Shown: in pieces, positions 31,341 to 39,072 of the stretch | How the letters are laid out: the number at the start of each line of letters is the position of its first letter | How positions within the stretch are numbered: position 1 is the first letter of the stretch | Source of the DNA: Oscillospiraceae bacterium | GTDB lineage: Bacteria; Bacillota; Clostridia; Oscillospirales; Ruminococcaceae | Assembly (NCBI GenBank): GCA_004557855.1 | Contig: SFFJ01000011.1 | Coordinates: forward strand, 1 to 47,292 | Length of the DNA: 47,292 nucleotides | Direction of reading: 5' to 3' | Position numbers and translations under genes: made by a program | The notes under the pieces: model-generated | What the model was told of the DNA's origin: nothing | The model's database searches: none | What the model saw: the letters and a program-made list of their open reading frames with translations, nothing else

Positions 31341-33764
31341 ATGGAAAAAAAGATAAAGAACAACGAAAATGCAACGGTTCAGCTGCCGGTACTGGCGCTG
31401 CGCGGGCTGGTTTTATTCCCGCATATGGTGCTGCACTTTGATGTAGGCCGGGAGCAGTCGCTTCATTCGCTGAATATGGCGATGAACGGCGACCGCAAGG
31501 TATTCCTTGTGGCACAGGTCGATCAAAATGAGGAAAATCCGTCTATGGACGGTTTGTATAAAGTAGGAACGGTGGCGGAGGTCCGCCAGATCGTGCGCTC
31601 GCAGGGGGAATCGCTGCGGGTACTGGTGGAGGGCTGCTACCGCGGTAAGCTCATCGACCTGTTCGAGGAGGATCACACCTCGGTCGGCGAGATTCAGCCC
31701 TATCCGGCTGCTGCACGGATTGCGGGGCGCCCCTTCAGCGATGCGCTGATCCGCACCGTAAAGGATCTGTTCGACGAATATATCGGGCTTGCCCCCAGAA
31801 TGCCGAAGGAGATCGTGGATAATATCCTTGACAGCGATGATCCTTCGCTGATCGCCGAATACATAGCCGGGAATATTCCCTTTGATGTGGCGGATAAGCA
31901 GCGTATACTGGAGCAGAACAGCACCCGCCGCCGGTTGGAGATCATAGCGCAGCTGCTGGAGGCGGAAAATGAGATACTGGCTCTTGAGGCGGATATCCAG
32001 GACCGTGTGAAGGAAGCCATGGATAAAAACCAGCGGGATTATTACCTGCGGGAGCAGCTCCGCGTCATCAATGAGGAGCTGGGCGACGGCGATGCCGACT
32101 TTGAGGAGCCGGATGAGTTCCGGGAAAAGATAAGGGCGCTGCTGACCACCGATGAGAACAAGGAAAAGCTGCTGAAGGAAGTCAGCCACATGGAAAAGAT
32201 GCCCCCCAATTCGCAGGAGGCTGCGGTGATCCGGGGGTATTTGGAGACCTGCCTGGAGCTGCCGTGGGGCTGCTATACCAAGGATGTCATCGACCTGAAA
32301 AAAGCCGCCAAGCTGCTGGATAAGGAGCACTACGGCCTGAAAAAGATAAAGGAGCGTGTGCTGGAGGCATTGGCCGTCCGGGCGCTTGCCCCCGATATCA
32401 ACGGACAGATCCTTTGCTTTGTGGGGCCTCCCGGTGTCGGGAAAACCTCCATCGTTCGCAGCATTGCGCAGACGATGGGCCGCCGCTATGCCCGTATTGC
32501 GCTGGGCGGAATCAAGGATGAGTCCGAGATCCGCGGGCACCGCAAGACCTACGTGGGCAGCATGCCGGGGCGTATCATCAATGCCATTAAGCAGGCCGGC
32601 AGCGCAAACCCCGTACTGCTGCTGGACGAAGTGGATAAATTGAGCAACGACTACCGCGGCGATCCATCCTCCGCCCTGCTGGAGGTACTGGACGCCGAGC
32701 AGAACTGTACCTTCCGGGATCACTACATCGAGATGCCGTTTGACCTATCTCATGTATTCTTTATCGCCACCGCCAATGACCGCAGTGCGATCCCGCCGGC
32801 GCTGCTGGACCGAATGGAAGTCATCGAGCTGCCCAGCTACACCAGAGAGGAAAAGTTCCAGATTGCAAAGCGGCACCTGCTGCCCAAGCAGCGGGAACGC
32901 CACGGGCTTACCGCAGAGCAGATCGGTGTGGCTGACAGCGCCATCTATGATATCATCGACCACTACACACGGGAAGCCGGTGTACGCACGCTGGAGCGCC
33001 GTTTGGCGGCGCTGTGCCGTAAGGTGGCTGCCAAGGTGGTGGCGGGCGATGCAGACGGGAAGATCACCATTAAAGCGGCAGACCTGCCCGATTATCTCGG
33101 CCCCCGTTATATCATCGAGGATATCGTTCCCAAGGAGGATTGTGTCGGGCTGGTCAACGGGTTGGCATGGACAGCCGTGGGCGGAGAGCTTTTGCAGGTG
33201 GAAACCGCTGTGGTTCCCGGCACCGGAAAGACCATCACCACCGGTTCCCTGGGAGATGTGATGAAGGAGTCGGTATCGGCGGCTATCACCTATATCCGTT
33301 CCGTTGCGGATCAGTATGAGATCGAGAATACCTTCTATAAGGATAAGGATATCCACATCCACTTCCCGGAGGGCGCAGTCCCCAAGGACGGCCCTTCGGC
33401 AGGGATCACCACCTGTACGGCGCTTATTTCGGCACTGGGAAATATCCCGGTTCGTCACGATATCGCCATGACCGGTGAGATCACCCTGCGGGGACGGGTT
33501 TTGGCCATCGGCGGTCTGCGGGAGAAGAGCATGGCAGCCTACAAAAACGGCATCAAGACCGTTATCATCCCGGCGGCCAACGAACCGGACCTTGCCGAGA
33601 TCGATGATGTGGTGAAGAAGGCCATTCGCTTTGTACCGGTGCATACCATGCAGGAGGTACTGGAGGAAGCACTGGTGCAGATGCCCGGAAACGCCAAAAA
33701 GCGCAGCTATCACGCTGCGGCAGCGGAGCATAAGGATGTGTCCTCCGCTGTGCTGTGTCGATAA
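31341..33764 (+). CDS. lon: ATP-dependent protease Lon
   Basis: An 807-residue protease: LON substrate-binding domain (~10-205), a coiled linker, AAA+ module with Walker A GPPGVGKTS (~358) and VLLLDEVDKLS, and C-terminal S16 protease domain with catalytic dyad S686 (PKDGPSAGIT) and K729 (LREKSMAAYKNG). It is soluble, so it is LonA. It lies between clpX and engB as in Bacillus; the sporulation-specific lonB of Bacillus is absent from this cluster. The GGGAGG site 7-12 nt upstream fits the start. Confidence 0.97.
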   Translation: MEKKIKNNENATVQLPVLALRGLVLFPHMVLHFDVGREQSLHSLNMAMNGDRKVFLVAQVDQNEENPSMDGLYKVGTVAEVRQIVRSQGESLRVLVEGCYRGKLIDLFEEDHTSVGEIQPYPAAARIAGRPFSDALIRTVKDLFDEYIGLAPRMPKEIVDNILDSDDPSLIAEYIAGNIPFDVADKQRILEQNSTRRRLEIIAQLLEAENEILALEADIQDRVKEAMDKNQRDYYLREQLRVINEELGDGDADFEEPDEFREKIRALLTTDENKEKLLKEVSHMEKMPPNSQEAAVIRGYLETCLELPWGCYTKDVIDLKKAAKLLDKEHYGLKKIKERVLEALAVRALAPDINGQILCFVGPPGVGKTSIVRSIAQTMGRRYARIALGGIKDESEIRGHRKTYVGSMPGRIINAIKQAGSANPVLLLDEVDKLSNDYRGDPSSALLEVLDAEQNCTFRDHYIEMPFDLSHVFFIATANDRSAIPPALLDRMEVIELPSYTREEKFQIAKRHLLPKQRERHGLTAEQIGVADSAIYDIIDHYTREAGVRTLERRLAALCRKVAAKVVAGDADGKITIKAADLPDYLGPRYIIEDIVPKEDCVGLVNGLAWTAVGGELLQVETAVVPGTGKTITTGSLGDVMKESVSAAITYIRSVADQYEIENTFYKDKDIHIHFPEGAVPKDGPSAGITTCTALISALGNIPVRHDIAMTGEITLRGRVLAIGGLREKSMAAYKNGIKTVIIPAANEPDLAEIDDVVKKAIRFVPVHTMQEVLEEALVQMPGNAKKRSYHAAAAEHKDVSSAVLCR

Positions 33765-33786
33765 TCAATGAGGGAGGATGCCGTAA

Positions 33787-34377
33787 ATGAATTTTCATCT
33801 GGTGAAATATGAAATGAGCTGCGGTCTGGCCGGTCAGCTGCCGGAAAGCACCCTGCCGGAGGTCGTATTTGCCGGCCGCAGTAATGTGGGAAAGTCCTCC
33901 CTCATCAATAAGATTTTTAACCAAAAGCAGCTGGCACGGGTAAGCGCCACCCCGGGCAAAACCGCAACCATCAATTTTTTCCGCTGCGGGGATGTGGCAC
34001 GCTTTGCAGACCTGCCCGGCTACGGCTATGCCAAGGTGAGTGACAGCGAGCGCCGGCGGTGGTCGGGGCTGATCGAGGGGTATTTTCATCAGGATCGGGA
34101 TATCCGGCTGGTGCTGTCCCTTCTTGATATCCGCCACGCCCCCAGCGCTGACGACCTGACCATGCTGGATTTTCTTATTGACAGTGAACTGCCCTTTGCG
34201 GTGGTGCTGACCAAGACCGATAAGCTGACCAATAATCAGCTCCGGGCCCGTCTGGAGGAGATCCGAACCGAGATCCCCTGCGGAGATCAGGTCGCCCTGT
34301 TTCCGGTTTCCTCCATGAACGGGAAGGGAATAGAGGAGCTGCGGGAAACCATCGAAAGCGTAGTGCAAAGCGATTAA
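33787..34377 (+). CDS. engB: Ribosome biogenesis GTPase EngB (YsxC/YihA)
   Basis: A 196-residue Era-like GTPase with G1 GRSNVGKSS, G3 DLPGYGYAKV and G4 TKTDKL. It is needed for 50S maturation. It follows lon by 22 nt with a GGGAGG site and ends at a terminator, closing the proteostasis operon. Its position after lon is conserved in Bacilli and Clostridia. Confidence 0.97.
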   Translation: MNFHLVKYEMSCGLAGQLPESTLPEVVFAGRSNVGKSSLINKIFNQKQLARVSATPGKTATINFFRCGDVARFADLPGYGYAKVSDSERRRWSGLIEGYFHQDRDIRLVLSLLDIRHAPSADDLTMLDFLIDSELPFAVVLTKTDKLTNNQLRARLEEIRTEIPCGDQVALFPVSSMNGKGIEELRETIESVVQSD

Positions 34378-34397
34378 ACTTTACATCATGAAAATGC

Positions 34398-34426
34398 AGA
34401 CGAAACAGTGCGTTTCGTCTCTTTTC
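34398..34426 (+). terminator. Terminator after engB
   Basis: AGACGAAAC (34398-34406) pairs perfectly with GTTTCGTCT (34412-34420) around AGTGC, followed by CTTTTCTTT. Confidence 0.8.
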
Positions 34427-34440
34427 TTTGCAAAAAAACA

Positions 34441-34468
34441 TTGACTTTTGCAGAGAGTGGATTATAAT
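34441..34468 (+). promoter_or_regulatory. Promoter of the AbrB-metgamma-lyase-pnuC operon
   Basis: TTGACT (34441-34446), 16-nt spacer, TATAAT (34463-34468). It lies 56 nt before the AbrB-type gene. Confidence 0.7.
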
Positions 34469-34524
34469 AAACAGGTATGCATAAGTGGGAAAAGTGGGAA
34501 AAGTAAGAAGAAAGGAGCGCCATC

Positions 34525-34584
34525 ATGCCAAAGGGAAAACACATTCTCGGCGGTATGCCAAAGGGTAAGCATATCTTTGGTACC
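34525..34584 (+). repeat. 30-bp tandem duplication at the AbrB start
   Basis: The first 30 bp of the gene (ATGCCAAAGGG...) are repeated with a few synonymous changes in the next 30 bp, duplicating the start codon and the basic peptide. Confidence 0.8.
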
Positions 34585-34773
34585 GTAAGGATCGGCGATA
34601 AAGGACAGATTGTTATCCCGAAGGAAGCGCGGCAGGTTTTCGGCTTGAGCCCCGGAGACAGCCTGCTGGTGCTGGGCGATGAGGAAAACGGCATTGTCCT
34701 GGCGAGATCAGAGGTATTAAACGGCGTAGCTATGGAGATTTTGGGCAAGGTTATTACGCCAAAGAAGGAGTAA
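34525..34773 (+). CDS. AbrB/MazE-type DNA-binding regulator
   Basis: An 82-residue protein whose residues ~20-62 form a SpoVT/AbrB swapped-hairpin domain (GTVRIGDKGQIVIPKEARQV, GDSLLVLGDEENG). The first 19 residues are a tandem duplication: MPKGKHILGG then MPKGKHIFG, also visible at DNA level as a 30-bp repeat. AAAGGAG lies 7 nt before the first ATG, so the duplicated segment is translated; the second ATG has no good ribosome site. It has no ligand domain. It is 11 nt before the methionine-gamma-lyase-type gene and probably autoregulates that operon. No toxin gene is adjacent, so a MazE antitoxin role is unlikely. Confidence 0.85.
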   Translation: MPKGKHILGGMPKGKHIFGTVRIGDKGQIVIPKEARQVFGLSPGDSLLVLGDEENGIVLARSEVLNGVAMEILGKVITPKKE

Positions 34774-34784
34774 GGAGACACAGT

Positions 34785-36074
34785 ATGGATACACAGAAGA
34801 TTTATCACGAAATGGGCATCAGCAGCGCAGTTCTCGAGTTCTGCCGTTCGGCGGAGGAGGAGCTGAAGCCCCGTTTTGCCGCCATTGATGAGATAGCGGA
34901 GTTTAACCAGGCCAAGGTGGTAGCGGCCATGCAGAAGAACCGCGTCAATGCCGAGTGCTTTGCGGCTTCTACCGGCTATGGATATAATGACCTCGGCAGG
35001 GAAGTGCTGGAAAAGGTTTATGCCGATACCTTCCACACCGAAGCGGCTCTTGTTCGTCCGCAGATCACCTGCGGTACCCATGCGCTGGCGCTGGCGCTGG
35101 CCGCCAACCTTCGCCCCGGCGATGAGCTGTATTCCCCGGTGGGCCGTCCCTATGATACCCTTGAGGAGGTCATCGGGATCCGCCCCGGCAAGGGCTCTCT
35201 GGCCGAGTTTGGTATCACCTACCGGGAGACCGAACTGCTGCCGGACGGCACCTTCGACTATGAAAATATCCGCAAGGCGATCAATGAAAAAACCAAGCTG
35301 ATCACCATTCAGCGTTCCAAGGGTTATGCCACCCGCCCCACCTTCTCGGTGCAGCAGATCGGCGAGCTGATCCGCTTTGTGAAGGAGATTAAGCCCGGTG
35401 TGATCTGCATGGTGGATAACTGCTACGGCGAATTCACCGAGATCATCGAGCCGAGCGACGTCGGCGCTGATATGATCGTCGGGTCGCTCATCAAAAACCC
35501 CGGTGGCGGACTTGCTCCCACCGGTGGCTATATCTGCGGCACGACCGAATGTGTAGAACAGTGTGCTTACCGCCTGACGGCTCCCGGTCTGGGCGCAGAA
35601 CTGGGTGCAACGCTGGGGATGATGCAGTCCTTCTTCCAGGGCTTTTTCCTTGCTCCCACCGTTACCGCCTCCGCTGTAAAGGGCGCTATCTTTGCAGCAG
35701 GCGTATATGAAAAGCTGGGCTATCGCTGTGTCCCGACCTCATCCGAGACCCGCCACGATATCATTCAGGCCATTGAGCTGCGCAGCAAGGACGCTATGGT
35801 GGCGTTCTGCAAGGGTGTGCAAAGCGCCGCCCCGGTGGATAGCTATGTGACCCCCGAGCCCTATGCCATGCCCGGCTACGATTCCGAGGTCATTATGGCG
35901 GCAGGTGCCTTTGTGCAGGGCTCCTCCATCGAGCTTTCCGCCGACGGCCCCATTCGTGAGCCGTATGCCATCTACTATCAGGGCGGACTTACCTGGGCGC
36001 ACGCCAAGCTGGGCATTCTGATGTCGCTGCAAAAGATGTGCGATGCCGGTGTTGTTACTTTACCTAACGAATAA
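34785..36074 (+). CDS. Methionine gamma-lyase-family PLP enzyme (PF06838)
   Basis: A 429-residue fold-type I PLP enzyme of the family once annotated as aluminium-resistance protein. The candidate Schiff-base lysine is K in GSLIKNPGGGLAP (~237); VDNCYGEFTE supplies the cofactor-ring Asp, and CGTHALALALAANLRPGDE the phosphate-binding region. Related proteins act in Cys/Met metabolism, but the reaction for this branch is not established to my knowledge. A strong site (AAGGAG) lies upstream. It sits between a small AbrB regulator and a PnuC-like transporter, with gaps of 11 and 12 nt, so the three are one operon. Confidence 0.9.
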   Translation: MDTQKIYHEMGISSAVLEFCRSAEEELKPRFAAIDEIAEFNQAKVVAAMQKNRVNAECFAASTGYGYNDLGREVLEKVYADTFHTEAALVRPQITCGTHALALALAANLRPGDELYSPVGRPYDTLEEVIGIRPGKGSLAEFGITYRETELLPDGTFDYENIRKAINEKTKLITIQRSKGYATRPTFSVQQIGELIRFVKEIKPGVICMVDNCYGEFTEIIEPSDVGADMIVGSLIKNPGGGLAPTGGYICGTTECVEQCAYRLTAPGLGAELGATLGMMQSFFQGFFLAPTVTASAVKGAIFAAGVYEKLGYRCVPTSSETRHDIIQAIELRSKDAMVAFCKGVQSAAPVDSYVTPEPYAMPGYDSEVIMAAGAFVQGSSIELSADGPIREPYAIYYQGGLTWAHAKLGILMSLQKMCDAGVVTLPNE

Positions 36075-36086
36075 CAGGGGGACTAT

Positions 36087-36878
36087 ATGAAAGAAAAAAT
36101 GAAAAAACTGTGGGGGTATTTTACCACCTACGAAAAAATCTGGTTCATCAGCATTACCGTACTTGCCTTTGTGTTCGCTTTCCTTTTCCCGGAGGAGGAC
36201 TTCGGCGGAGTAAACGGCAAGGTCATTATGGCGCTTTATCTGCTGGATATCTTCCTCAATATCACCTGCGAGCTGCTGATTTCCAAGCAGAGCAAATGGA
36301 ACTTTATCGTTTCACTGGGTGTTGAGGTGACCGAGATCCTGATCTGTGTGGTGCTTTCCTACCGGTTTGCCACCATGGCCACCACGCTGTTCTTCTGGAT
36401 TCCCATCGACATCATCAGCTTTATCAACTGGAACCGCCACAAGGACAGGGAACAGGAGGAGCTGACCGAGGTACGCCGTCTGACCGGCTTGCAGGAGGTA
36501 CTGGTGCTTGCCGGTATCGTGGTGTGGACGGTCGTGGTCGGTTATTTCCTTACCACGCTGGAGATCGAAGGGTTCCTTTCTGCCACACCCACGCTGGAAA
36601 CCATCGTTTGCTATCTGGATGCCTGCGCCAGCGCAGTCGGTATTGCCAACGGTGTGTTCATCCTGCTGCGCTACCGGGAACAATGGATCGCATGGTATAT
36701 CTGCGCGCTGCTGGAGGCTGCGATCAATATTATCTCCGGGCAGTGGGTGCTGCTGGTGCTCAAGGCGGGCTACCTTACCAATACCACCTACGGCTATATT
36801 AAGTGGACACAGTACATTAAGAGCCACCAAAAGCAGCCCGAGGTGCTGGAGCCCGATAAGGCCGCAAGTCTTTTATAA
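36087..36878 (+). CDS. pnuC: PnuC-like vitamin/nucleoside transporter
   Basis: A 263-residue membrane protein with about seven TM segments. The family pattern is visible as FWIPIDIISFINWNRHKD in the middle and WIAWYICALLEAAINIISGQWVLLVLKAGYLTNTTYGYIKW near the C-terminus, the part that lines the substrate path in PnuC-type facilitators. PnuC proteins move nicotinamide riboside; related PnuT/PnuX carry thiamine or riboflavin, so the substrate is open. No NAD kinase gene or riboswitch is seen beside it. A terminator follows. Confidence 0.82.
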   Translation: MKEKMKKLWGYFTTYEKIWFISITVLAFVFAFLFPEEDFGGVNGKVIMALYLLDIFLNITCELLISKQSKWNFIVSLGVEVTEILICVVLSYRFATMATTLFFWIPIDIISFINWNRHKDREQEELTEVRRLTGLQEVLVLAGIVVWTVVVGYFLTTLEIEGFLSATPTLETIVCYLDACASAVGIANGVFILLRYREQWIAWYICALLEAAINIISGQWVLLVLKAGYLTNTTYGYIKWTQYIKSHQKQPEVLEPDKAASLL

Positions 36879-36886
36879 CATGCATT

Positions 36887-36920
36887 CCCCGCTTTCTTTG
36901 CGAAGGCGGGGACTTCTTTT
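36887..36920 (+). terminator. Terminator after pnuC
   Basis: CCCCGC...TTC pairs with GAA...GCGGGG (36887-36911) around TTTGC, followed by ACTTCTTTT. Confidence 0.65.
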
Positions 36921-36940
36921 GACGAATTTCGTGAAAAGGC

Positions 36941-36968
36941 TTGACTTTTTCCTAAAAAACAGTAGGAT
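36941..36968 (+). promoter_or_regulatory. Promoter of the MATE gene
   Basis: TTGACT (36941-36946), 16 nt, TAGGAT (36963-36968), 37 nt before the start codon. Confidence 0.6.
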
Positions 36969-37005
36969 AGTGGTTACTGCGTCTTTTCAGGAGAGGAGAT
37001 AACCC

Positions 37006-38403
37006 ATGCAAAATAAACTCTTTGGCAGCAGGGCATTTTACCGCCGGGTGTTGGCGGTCGGGGTGCCTATTATGGTGCAGAATGCGATAACGAACTTTGT
37101 CAGTTTGCTGGATAATGTGATGATCGGTCGGGTAGGTACCGTGGAAATGTCCGGCGTTGCAATTGCAAACCAGCTGCTGTTTGTTTTTAATCTGATCGTC
37201 TTCGGCGCTGTGGCCGGGGCGGGCATTTTCGGTGCGCAATTTTACGGCAATAACGATATGGACGGTGTTCAGCACACCATGCGGTTTAAGCTGATCATCT
37301 GCACGGTGCTGACGGGCATCTGCATTGCCGTACTGGCTGCTTTCGGGCCGCAGCTCATCGGGCTGTACCTCAAGGGTGAGGGCCGCATAGAGGACGCCGA
37401 GGCGTCGCTGAAATTCGGCCTGGAGTATATGCGTGTCATGTATATCGGGCTGATCCCGTATGCCATTACGCAGGCTTACGCAGCCACCTTGAGAGAAACC
37501 GGCGAAACGCTGCTGCCGATGAAGGCGGGGATCGTGGCGGTGCTGGTGAACCTTACCTTTAACTATATCCTCATTTTCGGGCACTTCGGCGCCCCCCGGA
37601 TGGGAGTCGTCGGTGCTGCCATTGCTACGGTTCTTTCCCGTTTTGTGGAGCTGGCCATTGTGGTCATCTGGACGCACCGTCATACGGCACGGTTCCCCTA
37701 TATCAGCGGGCTTTATCGCTCGATGCACATTCCCTGCCACCTTTTCTGGGATATTGTACGGCGGGGAACGCCGCTCCTGCTGAATGAGGGCCTGTGGGCT
37801 GCCGGTATGGCCATGCTGAACCAGTGCTACTCGTTGCGGAGCCTGGATGTGGTAGCTGCGACCAATATCAGCAGTACGATATGGAATGCGTTTGCCTGCG
37901 TGTACCTTGCGCTTGGTAATACCATCAGCATTATGGTGGGACAGGAGCTTGGCGCCGGGGAATTCGAACGGGCCAAGGTGACTGCACGGCATACTACATC
38001 CTTTTCGGTGGCAATCTCGATAGGCGTCGGCCTGCTGATGGCCCTTGTCGGAACCTATTTCCCGCTGATCTACCGTACCACCGATGCCGTTCGGCACCTG
38101 GCGACCCAGTTTATTACCGTTGGCGCCTGCCTGATGCCCTTTACGGCCCTGACCAACGCCCTGTATTTTACCTTGCGGGCCGGCGGCAAGACCGTGATCA
38201 CCTTCCTGTTTGACAGCGCTTTTGTATGGGGCGTCAATATTCCCATTGCCTATGTTTTAAGCAGATACACCACCATGCCCATTTTGATGCTGTATACCTG
38301 CTGCCAAAGCCTTGAGATCATCAAGTGCATCATCGGTTCGGTGATGGTCAAAAAGGGTATTTGGATCAATAATATCGTCGCCGACAAAAAAGGGGAGACC
38401 TGA
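37006..38403 (+). CDS. MATE-family efflux transporter
   Basis: A 465-residue transporter with about twelve TM segments in two MatE halves. VPIMVQNAITNFVSLLDNVMIGRVG is the typical first helix pair, GAVAGAGIFGAQFYG the second, and the second half repeats the pattern (GTPLLLNEGLWAAGMAMLNQCY). Such proteins export cationic drugs or metabolites using Na+ or H+; the substrate is unknown. It has its own promoter and terminator, an AGGAGAGG ribosome site and no regulator beside it. Confidence 0.93.
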   Translation: MQNKLFGSRAFYRRVLAVGVPIMVQNAITNFVSLLDNVMIGRVGTVEMSGVAIANQLLFVFNLIVFGAVAGAGIFGAQFYGNNDMDGVQHTMRFKLIICTVLTGICIAVLAAFGPQLIGLYLKGEGRIEDAEASLKFGLEYMRVMYIGLIPYAITQAYAATLRETGETLLPMKAGIVAVLVNLTFNYILIFGHFGAPRMGVVGAAIATVLSRFVELAIVVIWTHRHTARFPYISGLYRSMHIPCHLFWDIVRRGTPLLLNEGLWAAGMAMLNQCYSLRSLDVVAATNISSTIWNAFACVYLALGNTISIMVGQELGAGEFERAKVTARHTTSFSVAISIGVGLLMALVGTYFPLIYRTTDAVRHLATQFITVGACLMPFTALTNALYFTLRAGGKTVITFLFDSAFVWGVNIPIAYVLSRYTTMPILMLYTCCQSLEIIKCIIGSVMVKKGIWINNIVADKKGET

Positions 38404-38420
38404 CAGGCTGACCGTTCCAT

Positions 38421-38450
38421 CCTCGGAGCAGAGATGCTCCGGGGATTTTT
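38421..38450 (+). terminator. Terminator after the MATE gene
   Basis: CCTCGGAGCA (38421-38430) pairs with TGCTCCGGGG (38435-38444, one G-U), followed by ATTTTTAT. Confidence 0.85.
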
Positions 38451-38499
38451 ATATGATAAAGGGAAGATGCCTTCTTTCATTTTGCGACAAATTCTCATA

Positions 38500-38544
38500 T
38501 TGACAACATTCGAATCATTTTGTATAATTTGAGAATGAGTTTCA
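38500..38544 (+). promoter_or_regulatory. Zinc operon promoter with Fur/Zur-like operator
   Basis: TTGACA (38500-38505), 17 nt, TATAAT (38523-38528) is a near-perfect sigma-A promoter. Directly downstream, TGAGAAT-G-AGTTTCA (38530-38544) fits the 7-1-7 palindrome of Fur-family repressors, inside a larger AATTTGA-N9-TCAAATT inverted repeat. An ATTCTCA half site also precedes the -35. The zinc-type operon downstream suggests Zur. The remaining ~100 nt up to 38651 is a leader in which I see no clear element. Confidence 0.6.
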
Positions 38545-38651
38545 AATTGTAACTGCCGCTGCGGAAAGAGCACCCGCCGGGGAGACCCGAAAGAAGAGCG
38601 ACGATTTACAGAAAGTGTATATGCGCTTGCAGAAGAAGGGCGGTGAGCAGA

Positions 38652-38948
38652 ATGGGGAAGAGAAAGAAGATCGCAGCGGTACTTTTTATTGTGACGGTCT
38701 TATTTTTCATGCTCGGTTCTGCTCTTTTTATCGCAGCGGAAGCCAACCACGATTGTGTGGGTGAAGGCTGCACGATCTGCCATCAGATCAGTATTTGCCG
38801 GACCACCTTGAAAAACCTCTCGATTGCCGTATCTGCCGCAGCCTTTGCTGCTGCATTTACCGATATACCGTACAGGGGTAGTTTTGCCCGCACGGACTGC
38901 GCGCAAAGCGATACACCGGTTTCACTTAAGGTCAAGCTGACGAATTAA
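38652..38948 (+). CDS. Small membrane protein of the zinc operon, Cys-containing
   Basis: A 98-residue protein with an N-terminal TM segment (~8-28), a short external HDCVGEGCTICHQISIC stretch with four Cys and two His, and a second hydrophobic segment (~50-68). Similar short proteins with an HDCxGExCxxC segment occur first in zinc ABC operons of clostridia; the Cys/His cluster could bind metal. A role in metal handling is inference. The ATG at 38652 is preferred over an upstream GTG (38643), which would sit almost on the ribosome site. It is the first gene behind the Fur/Zur-like operator. Confidence 0.65.
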   Translation: MGKRKKIAAVLFIVTVLFFMLGSALFIAAEANHDCVGEGCTICHQISICRTTLKNLSIAVSAAAFAAAFTDIPYRGSFARTDCAQSDTPVSLKVKLTN

Positions 38949-38963
38949 GAATAAGAGCATATC

Positions 38964-39029
38964 ACAAGGGTGCAGCCTGTCTGTTTTTCGGATAGGCTTT
39001 TGCGGGTCTGCCGTAACCCTTGTATTTTT
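38964..39029 (+). terminator. Structured element, possible attenuator before znuA
   Basis: ACAAGGGT (38964-38971) pairs with ACCCTTGT (39016-39023), followed by ATTTTT. Inside, GCCTGTC (38975-38981) pairs with GATAGGC (38991-38997, one G-U), followed by TTTT. The two nested stems may reduce read-through from the first gene into znuA. Confidence 0.5.
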
Positions 39030-39072
39030 GCGCCCATTTTCAGCTCTTATCATCATTCGGAGGTATTACAAT

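Noticed and set aside
31235..31441. Short plus-strand open frame before lon
   Set aside because: It runs into lon in another frame, has no ribosome site and resembles no protein.
34379..34384. TTTACA after engB as a further Pho-box hexamer
   Set aside because: Single copy with no 11-bp partner, located between a stop codon and a terminator.
34525..34773. MazE antitoxin of a toxin-antitoxin pair
   Set aside because: The AbrB/MazE fold is present, but no toxin gene is adjacent; the next gene is a full-length PLP enzyme.
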